From Actinomycetes bacterium (GTDB taxonomy: Bacteria; Actinomycetota; Actinomycetes; Actinomycetales; Cellulomonadaceae), in the NCBI GenBank assembly GCA_023461115.1, contig JAEWOA010000191.1, forward strand, positions 1-9,245: a DNA stretch of 9,245 nt. Direction: 5' to 3'. Below are positions 1 to 8,500 of the stretch, piece after piece (the stretch's first letter is position 1; each line of letters opens with the position of its first letter). The notes beneath the pieces are model-generated. The model had not been told where the DNA came from and did no database searches. It saw nothing but the letters and a program-made list of their open reading frames with translations. The translations under genes were made by a program, and so were the position numbers.

Positions 1-369
1 GGTCTCGCCGGCGCCCGCGACCGGCGGCTGCAGCGTCACGACCTGCGACCACGACGAGACCGTGCCGCGCGCGAGGTCGACGAGTGTGTCTGAGGTGGGC
101 ACCACGCCGGCGAGCGTCGTGTCCGGCAACGCGAGCGCGCCACCGGCCAGCGCGTACACCACCACCGAGGCGGCGACCACCGCGAGGGCGGGCCAGCGGC
201 GCCAGTGCCCGGCGAGCGCGACGCCCGCGCCGAGGAGCAGCCCGCCCGCGATCGCGGGGACCGCGGCGCGGCCGCCGTAGATCGGGGCGAGGGGGGCCAG
301 GACGAGCGCGAGGCACACGACGAGGACCGCCGCGTCGAGCGTCGCGCGCGCGAACGAGCGGGGGCTCAT
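1..369 (-). CDS. TgpA-like transmembrane transglutaminase-like protein, N-terminal part
   Basis: The first 123 residues are visible and the frame runs open off the left edge. The ATG at 369-367 overlaps the TGA of the DUF58 gene (ATGA), a typical coupled start, with only a weak purine-rich GGTGG just before it. The protein begins MSPRSFARAT and has three hydrophobic segments at about 11-29, 36-54 and 60-80, separated by a short loop and a basic turn (HWRRW). Next comes an outside loop, LPDTTLAGVVPTSDTL and onwards, like the one after the third helix in the TgpA N-terminal domain (DUF3488). A full TgpA-like protein would have about six N-terminal helices, an extracellular transglutaminase-like Cys-His-Asp domain and often a final helix; none of the catalytic part is within the window. 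The assignment therefore rests on the N-terminal pattern and on following moxR and DUF58. Confidence 0.82.
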   Translation of the reverse strand, partial: MSPRSFARATLDAAVLVVCLALVLAPLAPIYGGRAAVPAIAGGLLLGAGVALAGHWRRWPALAVVAASVVVYALAGGALALPDTTLAGVVPTSDTLVDLARGTVSSWSQVVTLQPPVAGAGET

Positions 370-1508
370 GCCACCGCCCGGCGCAGCAGGCGCGGCAGGT
401 CGGGAAGGACGCCCAGGACACCGAGGCTGAGCGACCGCTGGGTGCGCACGGACACCTCCGCGCCCACCTGGCACTGCACCACCAGCACGCGCGTGCCGGC
501 GGGCAGGTGCTGCGTGCCCAGCCGCACGTCCGCGGCGCTCGGCGCCGAGCCGGTCACCAGGATCGCGACCGAGCATTGCGGCGACTCGCGCGCGATCCGG
601 CGGCCCAGGAGCGTCACGCCCGCGCCCGACGGCGCGAGCTCGATGCCCGAGCAGTCGTCGAGCAGCAGCGGCGGCGTCCTGACCCGCAGCGATCCCGGCC
701 CGGCGAGCACCGCCAGGTCGCGCTCGTCACGGAGCGTCTGCACCCCGATCGACGCCGCGGTGGAGACGGCGAGCTCGAACTCGTCGTCGCTCGCGTAGTC
801 GCGCGGGTCGGTCGCCAGCGCGATCACGGTCTGGGTACGGCGGGTGTCCTCGAACTGCTTGACCATGAGCTGGCCGCGCCGCGCGGTGGTGCGCCAGTGG
901 ATGTAGCGGCGGTCGTCGCCCGCGACGTAGTCCCGCAACGCGTGGAAGGACAGGTCGGAGTCGGACAGGTCGCGGGTGGCCTGGCCCTCCAGGTCGCGCA
1001 GCAGGCCCGCGCTGGCGCCGCCCAACGGCACGAGCGCGGGGTGCACGTACAGCTCGACCGGCCGGGTCCAGCGGATGCTGCGGCGCGCCACGCCGAACGG
1101 GTCGCCGCGCACCGAGCGCACGGGCCCGACGACGACGACCGCCCGCCGCGCGGTGGGGATCGCGAACAAGTCGTCGTGCGGGGCGCCGGAGGCCAGCGCG
1201 GGGACCGCGAGCTCGGCGACGTTGCCGCCCACCGGCAGCTCGATCCGCGACGGCAGCGAGCGCCGCCGCGCGGCGTTCACCACCTCCACGCGGCCCACCG
1301 CACGCTCGCCGATCCGCACGCGGTTGTCCGCCATGTCGAGCGTCACGCGGTACCGCGCACGGCCCAGCGTCATCAGCAGCGACACCGCGAGCACGGCGGC
1401 CAGGGCAGCGCCCAGCGCGGCGAACTCGGCCCAGCCGAGCAGCCACCCGAGCGCGAGCCCGAGCACGGCGACGACCGCCATGCCCCACCCGACCGCCGAC
1501 ACCCTCAC
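366..1508 (-). CDS. DUF58 domain membrane protein
   Basis: This 380-residue protein starts with GTG one base after the moxR stop. A second in-frame GTG two codons later is an alternative start; the upstream SD is weak (GGGG at 1520-1517), so translation is probably coupled to moxR. Two hydrophobic helices lie at about 7-24 and 28-47. A beta-rich region follows, with VGRVEVVNAARRR at 71-83 and a DPFGV motif at 136-140. The DUF58 signature is clear at 184-217: an FHALRDYVAGDDRRYIHW core followed by ARRGQLMVKQFED. The C-terminal part resembles a vWA fold but lacks a standard DxSxS metal site. DUF58 proteins are membrane partners of MoxR ATPases with poorly known biochemical roles. The stop overlaps the transglutaminase-like gene by four bases. 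Confidence 0.94.
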   Translation of the reverse strand: MRVSAVGWGMAVVAVLGLALGWLLGWAEFAALGAALAAVLAVSLLMTLGRARYRVTLDMADNRVRIGERAVGRVEVVNAARRRSLPSRIELPVGGNVAELAVPALASGAPHDDLFAIPTARRAVVVVGPVRSVRGDPFGVARRSIRWTRPVELYVHPALVPLGGASAGLLRDLEGQATRDLSDSDLSFHALRDYVAGDDRRYIHWRTTARRGQLMVKQFEDTRRTQTVIALATDPRDYASDDEFELAVSTAASIGVQTLRDERDLAVLAGPGSLRVRTPPLLLDDCSGIELAPSGAGVTLLGRRIARESPQCSVAILVTGSAPSAADVRLGTQHLPAGTRVLVVQCQVGAEVSVRTQRSLSLGVLGVLPDLPRLLRRAVA

Positions 1509-1509
1509 G

Positions 1510-2466
1510 TCACGCGCCCCGCAACACCGGCGGCGCGACCTGCTCCAACAGGCGGCCGAGCACGTCGGTGGCCGTGACGCCCGCGAACTCCGCCTCGGCG
1601 TCGAGCACCAGGCGGTGCGCGAGGACGGGCTGGGCGAGGGTCTTCACGTCGTCGGGGACCACGTACTCACGGCCGAGCGACGCCGCCCACACCTTGGCGC
1701 ACCGCACGAGCGCGAGCCCTCCGCGGACGCTCGCGCCCAACGCGGTCTGCGCGTCCTCGCGCGTGGACTCGGTCAGGCGCGCGACGTAGTCGAGCATCAC
1801 CGGGTCGATGTGCACCTTCTGGGCGAGGTCGGACATGGCGCCCATCGCCTCGGTGGTGATCCTCGCGGCCAGGCCCGTCGTGCGGTCCCGCGCGCCCGCG
1901 AGGATCTCGATCGTCGACGCGCGGTCGGGGTAGCCCAGGCTGGTCTTGATGAGGAACCGGTCGAGCTGCGCCTCCGGGAGCCGGTACGTGCCCGCCTGCT
2001 CGATCGGGTTCTGCGTCGCGATCACCATGAACGGCCGGCCCACCGGGTGCGTCACGCCGTCGACCGTGACGTTGCCCTCCTCCATGACCTCGAGGAGCGC
2101 GGCCTGCGTCTTGGGCGAGGCGCGGTTGATCTCGTCGGCCAGCACCACCGACGCGAACACCGGGCCCGGGTGGAACTCGAAGCGGCGCGAGCCCTGGTCG
2201 TAGATCGTCACACCCGTGACGTCGCTGGGCAGCAGGTCCGGGGTGAACTGGATGCGGTGGTGCGTGCCCTGGACGGTCGCGGCCAGCGCCTTCGCGAGCG
2301 ACGTCTTGCCGGTCCCGGGAGCGTCCTCCAGCAGCAGGTGGCCCTCGGCGACCATCGCCGTCAGGGCCAGGCGCACCGCGTGCTCCTTGCCGAGGACCGC
2401 TCGGCCGACGTTCTGCACGAGCGTCGTGAAGGTCTCCGCGAACCAGGTGCTCTGTTCGGGGGTCAT
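1510..2466 (-). CDS. MoxR-family AAA+ ATPase
   Basis: This 318-residue protein has the normal length for MoxR ATPases. The N-terminus (MTPEQSTWFAETF) leads into the conserved region VLGKEHAVRLALTA. Walker A is APGTGKTS at 49-56, Walker B is LADEIN at 109-114, sensor 1 is ATQNP at 150-154, the LDRF element is at 168-171, and the sensor 2 arginine is R248 within GASVRGG. All catalytic residues look intact. MoxR ATPases form hexameric chaperone-like machines that usually act on vWA or metal-binding partner proteins, and they are commonly encoded next to DUF58 and transglutaminase-like genes, as here. The protein is soluble and should act at the cytoplasmic face of the membrane. Its likely partner is the DUF58 protein; an effect on assembly of the giant surface protein is inferred. 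The stop is one base before the next GTG start. Confidence 0.96.
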   Translation of the reverse strand: MTPEQSTWFAETFTTLVQNVGRAVLGKEHAVRLALTAMVAEGHLLLEDAPGTGKTSLAKALAATVQGTHHRIQFTPDLLPSDVTGVTIYDQGSRRFEFHPGPVFASVVLADEINRASPKTQAALLEVMEEGNVTVDGVTHPVGRPFMVIATQNPIEQAGTYRLPEAQLDRFLIKTSLGYPDRASTIEILAGARDRTTGLAARITTEAMGAMSDLAQKVHIDPVMLDYVARLTESTREDAQTALGASVRGGLALVRCAKVWAASLGREYVVPDDVKTLAQPVLAHRLVLDAEAEFAGVTATDVLGRLLEQVAPPVLRGA

Positions 2467-2555
2467 GAGGACGTGCTCCTGTCGGGTCGGACGGTGGGAC
2501 GAGGGTGTGCGGCGGCGGCCGGGCGCGCGGTTCCGCGAGTGCTCGCGCGCATCAT
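2463..2555 (-). CDS. Candidate 30-codon small ORF bridging the gap before moxR
   Basis: The small ORF opens with ATGATG, overlapping the TGA of the giant gene. It is preceded at 6 bases by a near-consensus GGAGGTG, and its own TGA (2465-2463) overlaps the ATG of the MoxR gene. The 30-residue product would begin MMRASTRGTA and end TVRPDRSTSS. It is basic, rich in Arg, Pro and Ala, has no membrane helix and matches no family I recognise. About three quarters of its third positions are G or C, which is no stronger a bias than expected by chance in this DNA. The frame is also open far upstream inside the giant gene, so openness alone is not evidence. If translated, its likely role is to carry ribosomes across the 85-base gap and couple moxR to the gene before it. 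It could also be non-functional. Confidence 0.3.
   Translation of the reverse strand: MMRASTRGTARPAAAAHPRPTVRPDRSTSS
2476..2480 (-). promoter_or_regulatory. Ribosome binding site of the MoxR ATPase gene
   Basis: AGGAG on the minus strand lies 9 bases before the ATG at 2466. It supports this start over an in-frame GTG at 2562, which would add 32 Arg-rich residues absent from typical MoxR proteins. Confidence 0.65.
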
Positions 2556-5500
2556 CCCCCACCTCCCGGGTCCGTGAACGTCACCGTGACGACGGCCGAC
2601 CTTCCGGCCTCGCCCCAGTTGGACGCGTTCGCGGCCTGGACCAGCAGCTGCAGCGTGTGGTCGCCGGGCGGGACCGCGCCGAGCGCCTCCGCCGGCGTGA
2701 ACGTCGCCGTCGTGCCGCCGAGCTCCTGCCACGAGCCGCACCGCCCGTCGAGCGCCACGCAGTACCGGTACCCGGTGATCGCGAGGTTCGACGAGGGCGC
2801 CCTCCACGAGCCCGTCACGCTCGTCGGGTCGGTCGTCGCATCGGGAACCAGCGTGACGTCCGGGACCACGCCCGGCGCGCGGCCCCACGCGCCGACCAGA
2901 GTCGTCACGCTCGACGCGGACGTCGCGGTCAACGTCGTGCCCGCGACGACGGTCATCGGCAGCACCGTGAGCCGGACGTTCTCCCCGGTCCAGCTCCAGT
3001 CGAAGCCGCCCGGCACGGCCGCCTCCACCGAGCGCGCGGTCGTCTCGCCCGACGAGCTCCACCCGCCCGGGCCGGTGACCTCGATCGTCCAGGAGTAGGT
3101 GACGGCCGACGAGGATCCCACGCTTGCCGGCGGGTCCCACGAGCCGGACAGCGCGGTGGGCGCCCCGCTGCCGTTCGCGCGGACCACGAGGCCGTCGACC
3201 CTGCTCGGCCGCGTGGTCGGCGTGACCGTCACGGGAGCGCTCGGGTCGCCCGGGCCGGCGGCGTTGACCGCGCGCACGCGGAGCGTCACCGGCGTGCCGC
3301 CGTCGAGCCCGCCGATCTGGGTGCTCACGCCCCGGACGCCCGACTTCAGGACCCTGCCCGCGCCGTCGAGGACCTCGTAGGTGACGGGCGCGCCGTTGTC
3401 GTCGACTGCGCCCCACTGCACGACCGCGGCGCCCTCGCCCGGGGGCGCCGACGCGGTCGCGGTCGGCGTGCCCGGCAGCCCGTAGGTACTCGCGGCGACC
3501 GTCGCGGCCGCGCCGTCGCCCGCCTTGTTGTGGGCGGTGACCGCGAACGTGTACGCGGTGCCGTTGCGCGCGTTCGCCAGCTGGTAGCGGACGGTCTGGC
3601 CCGCGGCGCCCGGCTGCACCGTGAACGTCCCGGCGCCCGGAGCGTCCCCGGGCGCGGAGACCGTGATCGTGTAGCGGTCGATCGCGGCGCCGCCGTCCGA
3701 CGGCGGCGCCGACCACGTCGCGTTGATCACGCCGCCCACGGGCGTGTCCTCGCGCTGCGCGACGAGGCGTGTGGGCGCGTCCGGGGCGCGCGCGGGCACC
3801 TGGGTCGCCGAGCTCGGCGACCAGGCCGACGGCTCCGGGGCCTTGTTCCGGGCGCGCACCTGGATCGAGTACGCCGTGCCGTTCTCGAGGCCGTCGAACG
3901 TCACGCGCGGCGTCGTCACCGTGCGCGTCGCGGGGCCGCCAGGAGGCGCGGGCGTGATCGTCACGTCGTAGCCCGTCACCGCGGAGCCCGTCGTCGCCGA
4001 CGGCGGCCACGACCACGTCAGCGTTCCGTCGCCGAAGCCGACGAAGTCGATCTTGCCGGGCGGCTCGGGAACGGCGTCGGGGCGCGCGGGCCGTGACGCC
4101 GGGCTCTCGTCGGAGTACCCGACCGCGTTGCGCGCGGCCACCGTGAACGTGTACTGGACGTCGTTCGTGAGCTTGTCGATCGTGCAGGTCGTGCTCGCGC
4201 ACATGCGCACGATGCCGCCGGGCTGCGCGGTGACGCGGTACTCGGTGATCGGCGCCCCGCGGTTGTCGGGCGCCACCCAGTCGAGCACCACGGCCGTGTC
4301 ACGCTCGGCGCTGATCAGCGGCGTCGTCGGCGTCGCGGGCTTGCCGCGGACCGTGAGGTAGATCCGCCCCTCGACCTCGCGGCTCGGATCGTCGGTGACG
4401 TCCCGCACCCGGAACCGGGTCACCATCTGCCCGATGAACCCGACCGCTGGGCGCACCGACACGGTCGTCGCCGTCGCCGAGACCGTGCCCGCGTCGGGCG
4501 TCTCGACGACCGCGCCCACGACCCGCAGCGCCTGCGGCGCGAACGGGTTGAACGCGTCGGTGAGCACGTCGACTGTGCTGGCCTGGCCCTCGACCCCGTC
4601 GACGATCGTGCGGTCCAGCACGCGCGCGGTCTGCCGCGTGCTCGCGATCACGCGGAGGTCCAGGCTCGTCTCGAGCGTGCCGGCGCGGCCGAACGCGATC
4701 CGCACCCCGAGCTTGCCGGACTGGCCCTTCGCGGTGGTCGCGGCCGCCGAGACCGACAGGAGCGAGTCCGTGATCGTCGCGGTGAACCCCGCGGGCACGG
4801 CGGAGGCGATCGTGTACCGGTACCGGTCGTCGGTCGGCGTGACGCCTTCGGGGCCCGTGGTGAACACCCGGAGGTCGACCACCACGGGCGCCTCGCCGGG
4901 CGGGACGTCGATGGTCGACGGCGTGAACGTCGGCGGGTGGTCGTCGACCGCGAAGACCTCGATGGGCAGCGTGATGTACGCGGTGCGGGCCCCCGTGTCG
5001 CCCGCGTTCAGCCGGTCCGTGACGGGCAGCGACACCGACGCCGGGCCGGCGTAGCCGTTCGCGGACTTGTAGACGATCGTGCCGGCGTCCCCTTGCGCGA
5101 CGGTCGCGGTGCCCTTCGTCGCCGACAGCGCGGTCGGGTCCGCGGCCGACGCCTCGCGGCCCGCCGCGACCTGGAGCTGCTCGCTCAGCGAGATCCGCAA
5201 CTCGTCGCCGGACCCCACGCGCAGCGCGGGCGCGCCCGGGCGGGGCGTGGGCGGGAAGTACGCGAGCGGGGGCACGGTGATGAACGCGTACGACCACACC
5301 TCGGGCGCGCGCACGTTGTACAGGTAGTACGGCAGCGTCTGGTTCTGCTTCGCGAGCGCGACGATCACGCGCCCGCTCTCGTCCACGCGCGCCACCTGCC
5401 CCACGGACTGGGGCACCGCGACGCGCAGGTTCGAGATCGGGCCGCTCGGGTTCTGCGCCACGGTGAGCACGTCCACGGCGACCTCGGTGAGGTCGAGCGT

Positions 5501-8500
5501 CTCGGCCGCCGGGACGACGACGTCCTGCGCGATCGGCGGCAGCACGTCGACCTCGTCGAGCACGGTGACCGTGAGGATCGCGCTGTCCCGGCCGCCGCGC
5601 GCGTTCGTCGCGGTGTAGCCGATGCGCAGCACGCCGGGCTGGTCGGGGGCCTGCACGACGACGCGGCGGCCCTCGACGCGCGCGTCCACCCCTTCGTCGA
5701 CGACGAGGTCCTCGGCGAGCTGCAGCCGGTCGCCGCTGGAGTCGATGTCGTTGGCGAGCACGCGCGCCTCGATGCGCTCGCCCACCTTGATGGTGACCTC
5801 GTCGTCGACCGCGACGACGTTGGCGGCGCCCGTCGGACGTGGGCTGATCCCGACTCGCACGGTCGCGACCGCGCGCTGCCCCACCCAGTCCTCGACCGCG
5901 TACTGGAACGTGTCGGTGCCGAGCTCGCCCGGCAGCGCCTGGTACTCGATCCAGTCGGCGCCCGTCTTCACAACGAAGCCCTTGGCCGGCGCGTGCGCGA
6001 CCCCGAGCAGGCTCACGCCGTCGCCGTCCGGGTCGATGCCGACGAGCGGGATCGCGATGCGGACCTTCTCCCCCGCGAACACCCGGGCCTCGAGGTCCTT
6101 GGGCCGCGGCGGCGACTTGGAGTCAGCGTCGGACTCGTGCACCCGGACGGTCAGCGTGCCGCCGGTCTTGTTGCCGGTGCTGTCGACGACGTCGAACACG
6201 GTACGGACCGTCATGGGCTGCGCGGGCGCCTGGTACCGCAGCAGGTCGCCTGAGACGAACAGCAGGCCCTGCCCGCGCGCGAGCGGCTCGCGCAAGTCCC
6301 TGACCAGGGTCAACTCGTCGCCGTCGGGGTCGTAGGCGTGGTCCAGGACGGGGATGGTCACGACGCCGCCGGTGCGGACGCTGACCTCGATGTTCTCGAC
6401 GATCGGCGGCTGGGTGGACGCCGACGGCGGCACGGGTTGCACGACGATGTCCCCCACCGACGCGGCGGCGCCGTTCGAGACGGTGTAGCGCAGCACCACG
6501 GTCTCGGTGAGCGTCTGCTCGGATCGGATCTGCACCAGGTGGTGGTCGAGGATCGCGACCGTGAGGCCCGGGGCCAGCGAGGCGTCGACGGACTGGAGCA
6601 CCAGCACCGAGCCCGCGGGGTCGGTGTCGTTGGCCAGGGGGTCGACCGTGACCTGGCCGCCCGCGGGCAGGAACGCGCGGTCGCGTACCGCGACGGGCGG
6701 CTGCGCCTCGTCGGGCCACGGCAGCACGTCGACGCGCGCGAGCCCGGTGGCCTGCTGCGGCGGCGCGGCGACGGTGAACCGCACGTAGTAGGAGCCTTCG
6801 CGGGGCGAGGTGAACGCGAACGTCCCGCCCTGCAGGTCGGGAGTCACCGTGGCCCCCGCGACGTCCTCGACCGCGGCCAGGCGCACCGGCTCCTTGCTGC
6901 TCGAGCGCACGGCCGCGAGCGGCGAGAGCGTCACGGGCTGGTCGACGTAGGTGACCGCGTGCACGGGGTCGATCCGCGGCGGGATCGACCCCTCCGGGCG
7001 GACGTCCACCTCGAGCGCGCCCTCGGTGGGCGGCTCGTCGGACCCGTCGCTGACCAGCACGGTGACCCTGGTGCGGCCGAGGCGCGAGCCGTCCGCGCGG
7101 AATGTGACGGTGCCGTCCTGGCGGTACCGCGCCGAGCCCGCGGCGGGGTCGGCGGTGGCGCCGACGAGCACCAGGTCGTCGCCGTCGGGGTCGACGAAGT
7201 TGGCGAGCGCGTTGTACGTCGACTGCCCGCCCTGCTCGACCTCGAACGTGCCGTGCCGCAGCTCGACCGGCGGGCTGTTCTCGCCCTCGGGGTGCGCGCG
7301 CAGCGTGACCGTGGCGGTCGACGGCGCGTTCACACCGCGACCGTCGTCGATCGTGTACCGGAACTCGACGGCGCCGACCGCGTCGGGCTCCACCGCGACC
7401 TGCAGCGCGCGCCCGCCCTGGATCGACTGGACGGAGCCGAAGGCCTCGGGAATCGGCTCGAACTCGCGCACCACGAGGATGCCGCAGTCCGACGACGAGT
7501 CGTTGCTGATCACCGGGAGCACGGTGGTGCGGCCGGGTCGGACGCCGAAGTCGTCGTCCATCGCCTTGGGCGCCGAGCTCTCCTGCGAGCAGTCGGTCAC
7601 CAGGTCCTGGCTGGTGTCCGGGCTGTCGGTGTCCTCCTGCTCGTCCTCGGGCTGGTCCTGGTCCTCGATGTCCTCCCAGTTGGGCACGCGCAGGTCGGTG
7701 TCCTCGAGCGGCTCCCACACCCGCCCGCGCCGCGTGTCGTTCAGCACGACGACCGAGCGGTTCACCCGGAACACGAGCACGTCGCTGGTGGACATGTCCT
7801 CGAGGTTCTGGACCCGCGGAGCGGCGCCGTCGCACAGCAGCACGTGCGAGCCGACCCCCGTGGCCCACGCGCCTTGCGCGCACTTGCCGACCTGCACGGG
7901 GGCCGCGGGCACGCCCGAGCCGCCCGTCCTGTGCTCGCGCACCGCGCCGCCGTCGAGCGGCGCCTCGAGGAGCGCGCTCGTGCTCGAGACGAGCGCGCGC
8001 GCCGACGCCGGCCCGGCCTGCTGGAGCACCAAACCGTCGCCCGGCAGCTCGATCGAGCCGCCACGGGTGGTGAGCGTCGAGCCGCGCAGGACGACCGGCT
8101 CGTCGCCGACGGCGCTGAGCTGCTCGGCGGCGCCCACGCCGAGCGACCCGCCCGCCTCGACCTGTGGCGCCGTGCCCGCCAACGTCACGCGTGTGAACGC
8201 GCCGTCGGCGCCGACCGCGAGGACGGCGCCGGTTCGGGCGACCACCGCGCGGCCGCCGCGGCCGAGCTCGACGTCCGGCGGATCCTGGCCCACCCGGAGC
8301 CCCTCGAGCGAGGCCAGCGAGCGCACGTAGAGCCCGCCGTCGGGGGTCGTGATCGCGATCGTCCCCGCGGCCATCGACACGTCCGCGCCGGGAGCGTCGA
8401 GCTGCGCGCCGAGCGACACCGAGCGCGGGTCGACCACGGAGATCGTGCCGCGCTCGACCAGGACGACGTCCCCCGCGTCCTGCAGCACATCGAAGTCCGC

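Noticed and set aside
84..1577. Plus-strand open frames opposite the DUF58 and transglutaminase-like genes
   Set aside because: Their compositions are dominated by Arg, Ala and Pro, they have no SD, and the opposite strand has recognised families throughout.
2534..2547. Small inverted repeat (CGCGAG / CTCGCG) in the gap before moxR, considered as a terminator
   Set aside because: The stem is 6 bases with only two bases between the arms, and there is no T-run on the minus strand. The downstream gene is coupled, so termination here is unlikely.
2467..2562. In-frame GTG at 2562 as the moxR start
   Set aside because: The extension is Arg-rich and unlike MoxR N-termini, and the ATG at 2466 has a well-placed AGGAG.
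2556..4202. Long minus-strand open frame upstream of, and in frame with, the 30-codon candidate ORF
   Set aside because: The part inside the FN3 coding region is an Arg/Gly-rich shadow. Only the last 30 codons have their own SD and start, and only they are kept as a candidate.
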